Origin: Streptomyces sp. CB02414
GTDB lineage: Bacteria; Actinomycetota; Actinomycetes; Streptomycetales; Streptomycetaceae
Reading direction: 5' to 3'
Length of the DNA stretch: 64,000 nucleotides
Assembly (NCBI RefSeq): GCF_001905385.1
Contig: NZ_LIPF01000015.1
Span: 1 to 64,000, forward strand
Below are positions 26,878-40,000 of the stretch, in pieces. Under the pieces are notes generated by a model. It searched no databases and had not been told where the DNA came from. It saw only the letters and a list, made by a program, of their open reading frames with translations. Every line of letters starts with the position of its first letter. The stretch's first letter is position 1. A program made the translations under genes and the position numbers.

Positions 26878-27408
26878 GTGCGGACACACATCGGCAGACG
26901 GTTCACAGGACTGGTCACGGGCGCGCTCCTGGCCGCGGGGGCCCTGTTCGCGACGGCCGCTCCGGCCCAGGCGTACAGCCCCGACCCCAGTGTCTCCACG
27001 TACTACCGCGACACCGGCACCTGCCCGTGCAGCGGTGGCAGCCTCACCGACCCGTTCGACAACACGTACTTCGCGCACGACGCGGGTGGCTGGGCCGTCA
27101 AGATGGAGCTGAGCGACGCGGGCTGGTTCGTCGGCAAGGTCGAGTTCCATCCGAGCGGCGAGAAGCTCTGGATCTACGACACCAAGAACGACGGCGACAC
27201 GTTCTACGTGTCCGTCGCCTACTCGCACAACGGGTCGCGCCACAACCTCGGCACCTTCTCGGCGCCGGGCACCTCGGACGTCGTGGACCTGACGGTCAAG
27301 GACTTCAGCATCCCCGACGGCGCGTACGTGGACATCACGCTCTACGACGACTCGGGCCGCTCCGACTACATCGCGGCGGCGAGCGGCACCGGCGGGGCCA
27401 TCGCCTGA
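26878..27408 (+). CDS. Secreted hypothetical protein
   Basis: A 176-residue exported protein. A clear Sec signal peptide (basic RRF, hydrophobic LVTGALLAAGALFATAAP) ends at APAQA before YSPDP. The mature domain of about 140 residues begins with a Cys pair (TCPCSGG) and looks beta-rich (WAVKMELSDAGWFVGKVEFHPSGEKLWIYD). I do not recognise a family. GTG 26878 has GAGGGGGAA upstream. It stands alone between two terminators, converging on aconitase. Confidence 0.75.
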   Translation: MRTHIGRRFTGLVTGALLAAGALFATAAPAQAYSPDPSVSTYYRDTGTCPCSGGSLTDPFDNTYFAHDAGGWAVKMELSDAGWFVGKVEFHPSGEKLWIYDTKNDGDTFYVSVAYSHNGSRHNLGTFSAPGTSDVVDLTVKDFSIPDGAYVDITLYDDSGRSDYIAAASGTGGAIA

Positions 27409-27425
27409 CCCGGCACCCGGCACGG

Positions 27426-27463
27426 CGAGGGCCGCACCCCCGTCACCGGGGATGCGGCCCTCG
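27426..27463. terminator. Bidirectional hairpin terminator
   Basis: A perfect 11-bp stem (27426-27436 with 27453-27463) continues through a C-run/G-run inner stem. It lies between the converging secreted-protein gene and aconitase, within 20 bp of both stops. Confidence 0.8.
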
Positions 27464-27481
27464 ACCGCTGTGCGGTGCCGC

Positions 27482-30196
<2,715 letters not shown>

Positions 30197-30263
30197 GACA
30201 GTCTCCTTCATTTATGTGCGCGTACCACCGCATCCTGCCGCCACGCCGCCCTGGCCAATCCGC

Positions 30264-30282
30264 TAAGGTAAGGCTAAGTTAG
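30264..30282. promoter_or_regulatory. Iron-box-like site (DmdR/IdeR) upstream of acnA
   Basis: TAAGGTAAGGCTAAGTTAG matches 15 of 19 positions of the DtxR/IdeR consensus TWAGGTTAGSCTAACCTWA. It is 68 bp upstream of the acnA start. DmdR1 is the DtxR-family iron regulator of Streptomyces. Aconitase is an iron-sulphur enzyme, so iron control is reasonable. Confidence 0.55.
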
Positions 30283-30335
30283 GTAACCCTTACCGTCGGA
30301 CCGGCCGGCGTGCGGCTTCGGTGCGCCTCGGCAGA

Positions 30336-30353
30336 TATCTCGATGTCGAGATA
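30336..30353. promoter_or_regulatory. MarR-type palindrome (TamR-like) upstream of acnA
   Basis: TATCTCGA and TCGAGATA form a perfect 8-bp inverted repeat with a 2-base centre. This is a typical MarR-family operator. In S. coelicolor the MarR protein TamR is reported to bind the aconitase promoter and respond to citrate and trans-aconitate; assigning this site to TamR is inference. Confidence 0.55.
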
Positions 30354-30503
30354 ACTCTAGTACATAGGGGCGGACTGGTCATGCTCGGGCGCGGTGTGGC
30401 GTGCGCCCCATCCCGGGTGACCCCTGCGGCCATCACTACGCCGGACGGGGGTATCCGACTTGTGCCGGGCGCGCGTGCCCGGCACGACTCGGAAGGGGGC
30501 ACG

Positions 30504-30713
30504 ATGCCGCTCACGTTCCGCAAGAGCTTCCGAATCCTCCCCGGAGTGCGGCTGAACATCAACAAACGCTCGTGGTCCGTCACGACCGGCGGCGGGAACG
30601 GCCCGCGCCACACGCGCAGCAGCACAGGACGTCGTACGACATCCATGGATTTGCCCGGACCTTTCGGATGGCGCCGCACGACGACCAGCAAGCGCCGCCG
30701 AGGCGGCCGTTGA
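30504..30713 (+). CDS. DUF4236 domain small protein
   Basis: A 69-residue protein beginning MPLTFRKSFRILPGVRLNINKRSWSVTTGGG, the characteristic DUF4236 N-terminal motif (FRKS, LPGVRLN, SVS.GG). The rest is Arg/Thr/Ser-rich and basic. DUF4236 is a short domain of unknown function found at the N-terminus of many bacterial proteins. ATG 30504 has GGAAGGGGG upstream. It lies alone between acnA and the MurA-like gene. Confidence 0.75.
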   Translation: MPLTFRKSFRILPGVRLNINKRSWSVTTGGGNGPRHTRSSTGRRTTSMDLPGPFGWRRTTTSKRRRGGR

Positions 30714-30770
30714 GTCCCTTGATGCCCCGCCTGATGTCCCGTCACCCGAACGGGCCCCCCGAGAGGCACC

Positions 30771-30786
30771 ATCTCATATCTGAGAT
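30771..30786. promoter_or_regulatory. Inverted repeat directly before murA2
   Basis: ATCTCA and TGAGAT flank TATC, ending 12 bp before the ATG of the HTH-MurA fusion. No Shine-Dalgarno is visible between the repeat and the start, so the mRNA may be leaderless or nearly so. The site is well placed for autoregulation by the protein's own helix-turn-helix. Confidence 0.5.
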
Positions 30787-30798
30787 AGCCTCAACCTC

Positions 30799-32328
30799 AT
30801 GGCAGACGACTACCTCGTACGCATCGGCAAGCTCATCCGTGACGCCCGGCAGCACCGCGGCTGGACCCAGTCACAGCTTGCGGAGGCGCTCAACACCAGT
30901 CAGAGCGCCGTCAACCGCATCGAGCGCGGCAACCAGAACATCAGCCTTGAGATGATCGCCCGTATCGGCGAAGCGCTGGACAGCGAAATCGTCTCCCTGG
31001 GCTACTCGGGCCCGATGCACCTGCGTGTGGTCGGCGGCCGGCGCCTCTCCGGTGCCATCGACGTCAAGACCAGCAAGAACGCCTGCGTGGCGCTGCTGTG
31101 CGCCTCGCTCCTCAACAAGGGGCGCACGGTGCTGCGCCGGGTCGCCCGCATCGAGGAGGTCTACCGCCTCCTTGAGGTGCTGAACTCCATCGGCGTCCGC
31201 ACCCGCTGGATCAACGACGGCACCGACCTGGAGATCGTGCCGCCGGCCGAGCTGGACATGGAGGCCATCGACGCCGAGGCCGCCGTCCGCACCCGCTCCA
31301 TCATCATGTTCCTCGGCCCGCTGCTGCATCGCATGGACCGCTTCCGGCTGCCCTACGCCGGCGGCTGCGACCTCGGCACCCGCACCATCGAGCCGCACAT
31401 GATCGCGCTGCGCCGCTTCGGCCTGGACGTCGCCGCGACCGAGGGCCACTACCACGCGGTGGTCGACCGCACGGTCCGCCCGGACCGCCCCATCGTCCTG
31501 ACCGAGCGCGGCGACACGGTGACGGAGAACGCGCTGCTGGCCGCCGCCCGCCACGACGGCGTCACCGTCATCCGCAACGCCTCCTCCAACTACATGGTCC
31601 AGGACCTCTGCTTCTTCCTCGAGGCCCTGGGCGTCCGCGTCGAAGGCATCGGCACCACCACCCTCACCGTCCACGGCATGCCGGTCATCGACGCCGACGT
31701 GGACTACTCCCCCTCCGAGGACCCGGTCGAGGCGATGAGCCTGCTCGCCGCCGCCGTGGTCACGGAGTCGGAGCTGACGGTCCGCCGGGTCCCCATCGAG
31801 TTCCTGGAGATCGAGCTGGCGGTCCTGGAGGAGATGGGCCTCGACCACGACCGCACGCCGGAGTACTTCGCGGACAACGGCCGCACGCGGTTGGTGGACC
31901 TGACGGTCAGGCCGTCAAAGCTCGAAGCACCGATCGACAAGATCCACCCGATGCCCTTCCCGGGCCTGAACATCGACAACGTCCCCTTCTTCGCGGCCAT
32001 CGCGGCCTCGGCCCAGGGCCAGACCCTCATCCACGACTGGGTCTACGACAACCGCGCCATCTACCTCACCGACCTCAACCGCCTTGGCGGCCGCCTCCAG
32101 CTCCTGGACCCCCACCGCGTCCTGGTCGAGGGCCCCACCCGCTGGCGCGCCGCCGAGATGATGTGCCCGCCGGCCCTGCGCCCCGCCGTGGTCGTCCTGC
32201 TGGCGATGATGGCGGCGGAGGGCACGTCGGTGCTGCGCAACGTGTATGTCATCAACCGGGGGTACGAGGATCTCGCCGAGCGGCTGAACTCGATCGGGGC
32301 GCAGATCGAGATTTTTCGGGACATCTGA
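30799..32328 (+). CDS. murA2: HTH-fused UDP-GlcNAc 1-carboxyvinyltransferase (MurA paralogue)
   Basis: A 509-residue protein with two parts. Residues 1-65 are a Cro/CI-type helix-turn-helix (IGKLIRDARQHRGWTQSQLAEALNTS). Residues about 70-505 are a MurA/EPSP-synthase-like domain that adds enolpyruvate to UDP-GlcNAc, the first step of peptidoglycan synthesis. The catalytic Cys is kept as Cys190 (YAGGCDLGTRTIEPH, compare PGGCxIGxRP), as is the Lys-Asn pair (TSKNACVALL). Orthologue of SCO5998. The fusion suggests a MurA that also senses its substrate and regulates transcription. A terminator follows. Confidence 0.9.
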   Translation: MADDYLVRIGKLIRDARQHRGWTQSQLAEALNTSQSAVNRIERGNQNISLEMIARIGEALDSEIVSLGYSGPMHLRVVGGRRLSGAIDVKTSKNACVALLCASLLNKGRTVLRRVARIEEVYRLLEVLNSIGVRTRWINDGTDLEIVPPAELDMEAIDAEAAVRTRSIIMFLGPLLHRMDRFRLPYAGGCDLGTRTIEPHMIALRRFGLDVAATEGHYHAVVDRTVRPDRPIVLTERGDTVTENALLAAARHDGVTVIRNASSNYMVQDLCFFLEALGVRVEGIGTTTLTVHGMPVIDADVDYSPSEDPVEAMSLLAAAVVTESELTVRRVPIEFLEIELAVLEEMGLDHDRTPEYFADNGRTRLVDLTVRPSKLEAPIDKIHPMPFPGLNIDNVPFFAAIAASAQGQTLIHDWVYDNRAIYLTDLNRLGGRLQLLDPHRVLVEGPTRWRAAEMMCPPALRPAVVVLLAMMAAEGTSVLRNVYVINRGYEDLAERLNSIGAQIEIFRDI

Positions 32329-32331
32329 AAG

Positions 32332-32370
32332 GGCGGGGCCGGAGGGACGTGTCGTCCCTCCGGCCCCGCC
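32332..32370. terminator. Bidirectional hairpin terminator after murA2
   Basis: A perfect 17-bp stem (32332-32348 with 32354-32370) with a 5-base loop lies four bases past the murA2 stop. It also faces the 3' end of the converging SLT gene. Confidence 0.88.
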
Positions 32371-32445
32371 GTGCTGCCTGGGCCCCGCCGGCCTCCGCGC
32401 GGGACCGGTCGTCCCGGGGGCCCAGGCGGTCGGTGGATCCGCCGG

Positions 32446-32964
32446 TCAGTAGGCGGAGTCGACGTTGTCCATGGAGCCGTACTTGTCGGCCGCGTAGTTG
32501 CAGGCGGCGACGATGTTGGCGACCGGGTCGGTGATGGAGTCCTTCGTTCCCTTGACGTGGTAGGCGTCGAAGGTGGGCTGAATCGTCTGGAGCAGGCCCT
32601 TCGAGGGGATACCGTTCTGGGCGTTGACGTCCCAGTTGTTCTGCGCGTGCGGGTTGCCGGACGACTCGCGCATGATGTTGCGGTGCAGGCCCTCGTAGGT
32701 GCCCGGGATGTTCTTGACGTCCATGACGTCCAGGGCGGTGCGGATCCAGCCGTCGAGGTCGTCGCCGTGCTTCTTCTCGCCGGCCTTGACGATGGCCTTG
32801 ATCTTGTCGGTCTGGGCCTGGGTCTGCGCGGTGGAGGCCTTGGCCGGCTCGGCGGCGTGCGCCGGGCTCGGGGCGAGGGTGAGGGTGACGGCGGCGGCGC
32901 CGGCGGCGGCGAGGGAGGCCACGGCGGACTTGCGGATGTGGGGGCGGCGCAGGATGGCGTGCAT
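32446..32964 (-). CDS. Secreted SLT-domain lytic transglycosylase-like protein
   Basis: A 172-residue exported protein. A long signal peptide (RRPHIRKSAVASLAAAGAAAVTLTLAPSPAHA) is followed by an Ala/Gln/Lys linker and a C-terminal goose-lysozyme/SLT-like domain. The catalytic Glu is in NIMRESSGNPHAQNNWD, and the fold motif GIPSKGLLQTIQPTFDAYH is present. It would cleave peptidoglycan strands outside the membrane. ATG 32964 has GGAGAGG with a 7-base spacer. The same arrangement (short secreted SLT protein) is common in Streptomyces. Confidence 0.88.
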   Translation of the reverse strand: MHAILRRPHIRKSAVASLAAAGAAAVTLTLAPSPAHAAEPAKASTAQTQAQTDKIKAIVKAGEKKHGDDLDGWIRTALDVMDVKNIPGTYEGLHRNIMRESSGNPHAQNNWDVNAQNGIPSKGLLQTIQPTFDAYHVKGTKDSITDPVANIVAACNYAADKYGSMDNVDSAY

Positions 32965-33554
32965 GGGCGTACCTCTCCATTCGGGAACGTGATGGGGAGG
33001 CCGACGGGGGGTCGGCGACGCGGTGTCCGCGTTGGACGCGGCTTCGCGTCATCAGGGCCGGTGTCTGGATCACGGACGGGCTCTTCCCGTCCGGTCCCGG
33101 CGCTCGGCTCCCCGGTACGCCGAACACATTGCGGAACGCTCGGGCGCCGCGACAAGTGTGTGACCTACTACGCCGCTTCGCAGACCGGCCGCCTGACTCG
33201 CCCGGACGGCTGGCGACCGCGCGGGCGAGGGGCCGTCGGCGTCTACTAACCACGGCCCCGTGTGACGTGAGCCCTGTGCGCGCCCTCACAGGGTCGGTCA
33301 CCCTGCGGCCGCCTTTCGTCACGCTGCGGAGACAGGTGCCTCACTCCACGAAACGGCGCAGTCACCTTTCGGACTCGTCAGGAAGGCCGACGTCCCGGTA
33401 CCGGGCGAGGTGGCGCACGACGCGCGTGGCGAAGCTGTGTCAGCCGGTACCCGCGGAACACCGCGTCCCGGCGCGGCCGGGGGACGCTCCTCAGGGCCGC
33501 GTGCCGAGGACCGTGAGTAGGTCGCTCGGCACCGTTTCCTCCGTGGCCTGGACA
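32965..33554. other. Long leader / intergenic region upstream of SLT gene
   Basis: About 590 bp without a supported gene. On the minus strand it would be the promoter and leader of the SLT gene. It holds a perfect 8-bp hairpin at 33073-33093. I looked for a ydaO (c-di-AMP) riboswitch, which precedes many Streptomyces cell-wall hydrolase genes, and could not find its conserved segments. Confidence 0.5.
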
Positions 33555-33742
33555 TCACTCGGCGAGAGCGACGACCGAGGCCCGGGGGCGGCGGGCGGGC
33601 CCTTCAGGGGTCTCGGCCAGCGTGGTCACCGCAGCCCGGTATTCCGGCGCCGCGTCCGCCACGGGAAGCTTCGCGCCAGTGGCGTGGCTCTGCGAACCCC
33701 GCCCCAGTCGAAATCACCGTGGTGACGGAGGCGGGTCGCAGA
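33555..33742 (-). pseudogene. Remnant of a DUF2399 (TIGR02679/JetD-like) protein
   Basis: The minus strand reads SATRLRHHGDFDWGGVRRA, the hallmark HGDFDW motif of DUF2399. The frame then continues as PLARSFPWR, matching the family's ARGARPWRM. A one-base frame change near 33655 gives DAAPEYRAAVTTLAETPEG in the neighbouring frame, ending at TGA 33557-33555. About 60 codons survive, with one frameshift and no recognisable sequence before them. DUF2399 proteins are the JetD subunit of Wadjet plasmid-defence systems. This is therefore a decayed Wadjet-type gene at the edge of the defence island. Confidence 0.55.
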
Positions 33743-34040
33743 AGTCCACTGGGACTTTTCTGGGGCTTTCGGCTTCATCAAGCGGCACGAGCCTGTAACG
33801 ACTGTAGGTTCATTGGCCCGGACCAGTGACCGATGTCCTCGCATCGTCACAGGTCACTGAGCCGGCCCGCCCCCCCCTGGGCATCTGAGCCACGCTTCGG
33901 AAACGACGTCACGTACATCTACCTTGGAATCGCCTGTTGACATTGTCAACGGACGGTGTGATCCTCGTCAACAGGTGAAGGTATACGCTCCTCACGGAAT
34001 GTACCCACCTTGTGTGCGACGGGTGAATCGGGGAGGGCCA
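33743..34040. other. Intergenic region before the defence operon
   Basis: About 300 bp of lower G+C than the neighbours. It contains the palindrome 33936-33950 and the promoter of the kinase-helicase gene. No tRNA or obvious attachment site was found at this core/accessory boundary. Confidence 0.5.
33936..33950 (+). promoter_or_regulatory. Palindromic promoter/operator of kinase-helicase operon
   Basis: GTTGACATTGTCAAC is a perfect palindrome (7-bp arms, one central base) that contains a consensus -35 hexamer TTGACA at 33937-33942. A further GTCAAC half-site is at 33967-33972. A near-identical copy lies before the chaperone operon at 51666-51680. The overlap with the -35 suggests repression. 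Confidence 0.65.
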
Positions 34041-37000
34041 GTGGGCCAGGGGACGGTCGACGGACGATTCCGGATCATGGGGGTCCTGGGACGCGGGAAC
34101 ATGGGCGAAGTGCATCGGGCGGAGGACCTTCGGGCGTCTCCTGACTCCCCGCACCAGGAGGTCGCGGTCAAGACCGTGCTGCGCGCCCGGACCGGTGTCG
34201 CCGTCGATGCGTCGGGGTCGAACAAGGAGATCGACCGCTTCCGCCGCGAGGTGCGGATCATGCGGATGCTCTCCCAAGGGCACCCCAACCTGACCCTGCT
34301 CATCGACGGCGGCGTGGACGGGGCGCCGGACGGCAGTGGCCTGCCCTACCTGGCCATGGAGCTGCTGGACGGCCATCCCCTCGCGGACCTCATCGACGAG
34401 GAACCGCAACTGCCCGTCTCCTGGGTCGCGGCCGTCGGGGCGCAGATCGCCGCGGGTCTCGCCGCCGCGCACACCGCCGGGGTCGTACACCGCGACCTGA
34501 AGCCGGCCAACGCGATGCTGACGCGTGACGGCACCGTCAAGGTCCTCGACTTCGGCATGGGTTCGGTCGTCGACGATCCCGACCAGACGCGGCTGACCAG
34601 TACGGGCGTCAGTGTCGGCACGGCCCGCTACATGGCGCCCGAGCAGTTCCGTGCCGAGCGGGTCTCCGCGTCGGCCGACCTCTACGCGCTCGGCTGCATC
34701 CTGTACGAACTGCTGATCGGGCAGCCACCGTTCTCCGCCAGAACCCCCTTCGAACTTTCCGAGCAGCACCAGCACGAGAAGCCGCCGCGGCTCACCCTGG
34801 TACGCCCGGACCTGCCCGCGGAGTTGGTCCGGTTGGTGGAGCGCCTTCTGGAGAAGGACGCCGACCTCCGGCCCGAGAACGCCGCACTGGTCCGTGAGGT
34901 CCTGGTCCCGCTCGCCCTCGCACCGGATGACACGGCCGCCCTGCTCGCCCCGCACTGGCGGGTGATGGACCCGGTGGCGCGGCTGCGCACCCTGCTCCCC
35001 GAGCCCGCCGCAGCCGCCCCCACACCCGTGCCTCGCAGGGAGCCGCGCCTGCCCGAGGCCATGGACGTCTTCGGCATCCATGCCGACCTGATCAGCGAGT
35101 ACAAGGACTTCACCAAGAGCGCAACGGTGATCAGGGACGCCCGGATCGGCAACTTCGTCGAGGAGGACCTGGCAGCGAAGTCGCAGTGGCCCGACCCCTG
35201 GCTGTCGCTGAACCCATTCTTCGCCGACGGCGGTCAGGTCACCGACCTCGTGCGGGACGGTGTGCTGCATCCGAGGTGCGCGGAGATCTTCCAGGCCGGC
35301 AAGAAGGAGACGTCGCCGCGTCCGGACGGCCGCCCGCTGACCTTCCATCTTCACCAGCGGCAGGCGATCGAAGCCGCGCAGGCGGGCGACTCCTACGTGC
35401 TGACCACGGGCACCGGTTCCGGCAAGTCGCTGGCGTACATCGTCCCGATCGTCGACCGCGTGCTGAAGGAGCGTCAGGCGGCGGGCCCACAGGCGGGCAG
35501 CCGGGTGCGCGCGATCGTCGTCTACCCGATGAACGCGCTGGCCAACTCGCAGCTGGGGGAACTCGAGAAGTACCTGCGCCACGGATTCGGTAAGGGCCGC
35601 GAGCCGGTCACCTTCGCCCGGTACACCGGACAGGAGTCCGAGGAGGACCGTCGGAAGCTGCGCAAGGAGCCTCCGGACATCCTGCTGACCAACTACGTGA
35701 TGCTGGAGCTGATGCTGACCCGGCCCGACGACCGGTCCAGCCTGATCCGCATGGCCGAGGGGCTGCAGTTCCTCGTCTTCGACGAGCTGCACACCTACCG
35801 GGGCCGACAGGGCGCGGACGTGGCCTTCCTGATCCGTCGGGTGCGTGAGGCCTGCCGCGCGTCTGCGACGCTGCAGTGCATCGGCACCTCGGCGACCATG
35901 TCCACCGAGGGCTCGTGGGAGGACCAGCGGCGCGAGGTGGCCAGGGTCGCCGGCCGGCTGTTCGGTACGACGGTGCTGCCGAAGCGGGTCATCGGCGAGA
36001 CCCTGGTCCGGGCGACGGAGGAAGCTCCCGATTCCGTACCCGCCGAGCGGCTGCGGGTGCCGGCGGCGCCCCGCTCGTACGAGGCACTGACGAAGGACCC
36101 TCTGGCTCGCTGGGTGGAGTCCCGGTTCGGTCTGAAACGCGAGGAGGGCACCGGACGGCTCCGCCGCTGCGACCCGGGCACCCTCGAAGACGCGGCAGCC
36201 GAGCTGTCCGGGCAGTCGGGGGTGTCCGAGGAGAGCGTGCGCGAGGCGATCCGCACCACCCTGGAGGCCGGCGCCCAGGCGAAGCATCCGGTGACGGAGC
36301 GGCCGCTGTTCGCGTTCCGGCTGCACCAGTTCCTCTCCAAGGGCGACACCGTCTACACGACGCTCGAGGATCCGCTCACCCGGCCGCTCACCCGCACCTA
36401 CCAGCTGGAGCAGCCGGACAGCGACGGCAAGCCGCTGTTCCCGCTGGCCTTCTGCCGCGAGTGCGGCCAGGAGTACCTGACCGTCTGGCGGACCGAGGAC
36501 GGCGGTGCGTTCCGGTACGAGCCGCGCCGGGACACCTCCGCCTCCGGAGGCCGCGCGGGCGAGGGCTACCTCTACCTGGGGATGCCCGGCGAGGACTACG
36601 AGTGGCCGGCCGATCCGCAGAAGGCCGTCGACGACCGGCGGCTGCCGGAGTCGTGGCTGGAGCCTGACGCTCAGGGCGTGACGGTCGTCAAGAAGGCCTC
36701 CAGACCGCGCCTGCCCAAGCGCGTCGTCGTGGACGCCCACGGCAACGAGACGGGCGAGGGTCTGGTCGCTGCGTTCGTCCCGGCGCCGTTCCTGTTCTGC
36801 GTGCACTGCCAGGTCTCCTACGAGCAGACCCGCGGCCGGGACTTCGCCAAGCTGGCCACCCTCGACCAGGAGGGCCGTTCCTCGGCGACCTCGCTGATCT
36901 CCGCGTCCATCGTGAAGTCCCTGCGGGCGGTGCCGGAGGACAGCCTGGGCAAGGAGGCGCGCAAGCTCCTCACCTTCGTCGACAACCGTCAGGACGCCTC

Positions 37001-40000
37001 CCTGCAGGCCGGGCACTTCAACGACTTCGCCCAGGTGACCCAGTTGCGTGGCGCCCTGTACCAGGCCACGCTGCGCTCCGGTGAGGAGGGCCTGAGCCAC
37101 GACGACCTCGCGGAGGCCGTCACCGAGGTGATGGGCCTGGAACCCCGCGAGTACGCCGCCGGCGCCGACCTGCCCCCCTCCATGGAGCGCCGGGCCACGA
37201 AGGCCTTCCGGGACGTCGTGGGGTACCGCCTCTACCGCGACCTGGAGCGCGGCTGGCGCATCACGATGCCGAACCTGGAGCAGACGGGGCTGCTGCGCAT
37301 CGACTACGAGGACCTGGACTGGATCGCCGCCCGTCCCGAACGCTGGCAGTCGGCGCACGCCGCGCTGCGCGATGCCGATCCCGCGCTGCGCGAGGAGGTC
37401 GCCCGGACTCTGCTCGACTTCATGCGGCGTTCTCTCGCCATCGACGTGCAGTACTTCCGCGACGACTTCGACACCCTGCAGCGGGCGAGCGAGGAGCGCC
37501 TGACCGGGCCGTGGGTGCTCGGCGAGAGCGACCGGCCGGCGGTCGGCACCGCCTACCCGTACGGCTCACGGCCGGGGATGGAGCGGACCGCGCAGTTCCT
37601 GTCGGCCCGCGGGAAGTTCGGCAAGTACCTGCGGCGGAACGTGCCCGAGCTGCGCGACCTGCCCCTGGACGACGTGCAGAAGGTCATCGAGGACCTGCTG
37701 AAGGTGCTGCGCGACGCGGACCTGGTGCGCGAGGTGGACGCGACTCCGGAACAGTCCGGTCCGGCCTACCGCCGCCGCGCGGCCCAGAAGCGCACCGGCT
37801 ACCGGGTGTCGGCCGCCGCACTGGTCTGGCGCGCCGGGAACGGCGAGCGGGGCGCGGTTGATCCCCTGGCGCGCACCTACACCAGCGGCGAGGGCCCGCG
37901 CGTCAACCCGTTCTTCCGCGATCTGTACCGGACCGCGGCCGCCGAGCTGGCCGGCCTGTTCGCCCGGGAGCACACCGCGCAGGTCACCCCCGAGGACCGC
38001 CTGGAGCGCGAGCGGCTGTTCCGGGACGCCGAACTTCCCTTGCTGTACTGTTCGCCGACGATGGAGCTGGGCGTGGACATCTCCTCGCTCAACGCCGTGC
38101 TGATGCGCAATGTGCCGCCGACCCCGGCGAACTACGCGCAGCGCTCGGGCCGTGCGGGCCGTTCCGGTCAGCCCGCGCTGGTGACGACGTACTGCGCGAC
38201 GGGCAACAGCCACGACCAGTACTACTTCCGCAGGTCCCAGGACATGGTGTCGGGGCAGGTGGCCCCGCCGCGCCTGGACCTGGCCAACGAGGATCTGGTC
38301 CGCTCCCATCTGCAGGGCATCTGGCTGGCCGAGACCGGGATGAAGCTCGGAGTCGCGATCCCCGAGGTCGTCGACGTCGCCTATGACCCGGACGGTGAGG
38401 ACCGGCCCGATCCGCAGATGCCGCTGCCGCTGCGTACCGAAGTTCTCAGCCGGTCCCTGGACGAGGATGCCCGCCGACGCGCGGCCATCACCGCCCGTAC
38501 CGTCCTCGCGCCGCTGATCGCCGACTTCGCGTCGACCACCTGGTGGTACGACGAGTGGATCGAGGACCGGATCGAGCGAGCACCGGGGGAGTTCGACGCC
38601 GCGTTCGAGCGATGGCGTCAATTGTTCCGGGCCGCCGTCATCGACCAGTACGAACAGAACAAGCGCGTCGTCGATCACACCCTCTCCCCCGGCGAGCAGA
38701 CCCGGGCACGCAGTCGCCGACGGGAGGCCGAGACGCAGACGAACCTCCTGCTGAACCGCTCCACCGACAGCAAGTCGGTGATGAGCGACTTCAATCCCTA
38801 CCGGTACCTGGCGTCCGAAGGCTTCCTGCCCGGCTACAGCTTCCCGAGGCTGCCGCTGGCCGCGTACATCCCGCGCTCCGGAAACCGCCGCAACGCCGAC
38901 GGCGACTACCTCCAGCGTCCGCGCTTCCTCGCGATCCGCGAGTTCGGTCCCGGCGCGCTCATCTATCACGAGGGCGCCCGCTACCAGGTCACCCGGGTGC
39001 AGCTGCCGCCGGACGCCTCGGGCGAGCTGGCGACGGCGGAGGCCAGGCGCTGCGACGGCTGCGGCTACCACTACGCCGTCAGGCCCGGCGCCGACAAGTG
39101 CACGATGTGCGGGGAGGAGCTGTACGGCAAGCGCACCGGCCTGCTCCACCTGCACACCGTGTACACGACGCCGCGCGAGCGGATCTCCTCCGACGAGGAG
39201 GAGCGCCGCCGGGCCGGCTTCCGCCTGGAGACCTCGTACGCCTTCCAGGATCACGGAGCCCGCAAGGGACGCCTCACCTCGCACGTCACCGACGCCGACG
39301 GGGCGCCGGTCCTCACGCTCGACTACGGCGACTCGGCGACCGTCCGGATCACCAACCTCGGACGCGTCCGTGCCAAGGAGGGCGAGCCGGACGGCTACTG
39401 GCTGGACCTGGGCGACGGCCGCTGGCTCAACGACCGGGCCGCCGCGGACGCCATCGAGGGCACCGGCATGCCGGTGGTCGACGAGGACGGCAACGAGAAG
39501 CGCCGCAAGAAGCGGGTGCTGCCCTTCGTCGAGGACCGCCGCAACATCCTGGTGGTCACCCTCGACGAGCCGCTGCCCGAGCCGGTGGCCCTGTCCTTCC
39601 TGTACGCGCTGGAGCGGGGCATCGAGGCGGCGTTCGAGCTGGAGGACTCCGAGCTGACCGCCGAACTGCTGCCGCCGGACGAGGGCCCGAGGCGCCGCAT
39701 GCTGTTCACGGAGGCCGCCGAGGGCGGCGCCGGCGTGCTGCGCCGGATCCAGCACGACAAGGACACCCTCGCCGAGGCAGCGCGGGCTGCGCTGGAGATC
39801 TGCCACTTCGACCCGGACACCGGCGAGGACGAGGGCGGCCCGGCGGTCGGCGAGAAGTGCGCCCGTGGCTGCTACGCCTGTCTGCTCACCTACGCCAACC
39901 AGACGCACCACCGCCAGTTGAGCCGGCTCGCGGCCCACCCGCCGCTGGCGCGGCTGGCCCGCGCCCGGACCCGGCGGGAGGACCGCGGCGAGTCCCGCAG

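Noticed and set aside
32965..33250. Possible ydaO (c-di-AMP) riboswitch upstream of the SLT gene
   Set aside because: The leader has G-rich hairpins but not the conserved ydaO segments I know from rpfA leaders.
33129..33725. A 198-codon open frame (+) at the island edge
   Set aside because: Random-looking Arg/Pro/Ser-rich translation; the opposite strand carries the DUF2399 remnant instead.
33743..33940. tRNA or attachment site at the left border of the island
   Set aside because: No cloverleaf or T-loop sequence could be found, and no repeat to pair with since the right border is outside the window.
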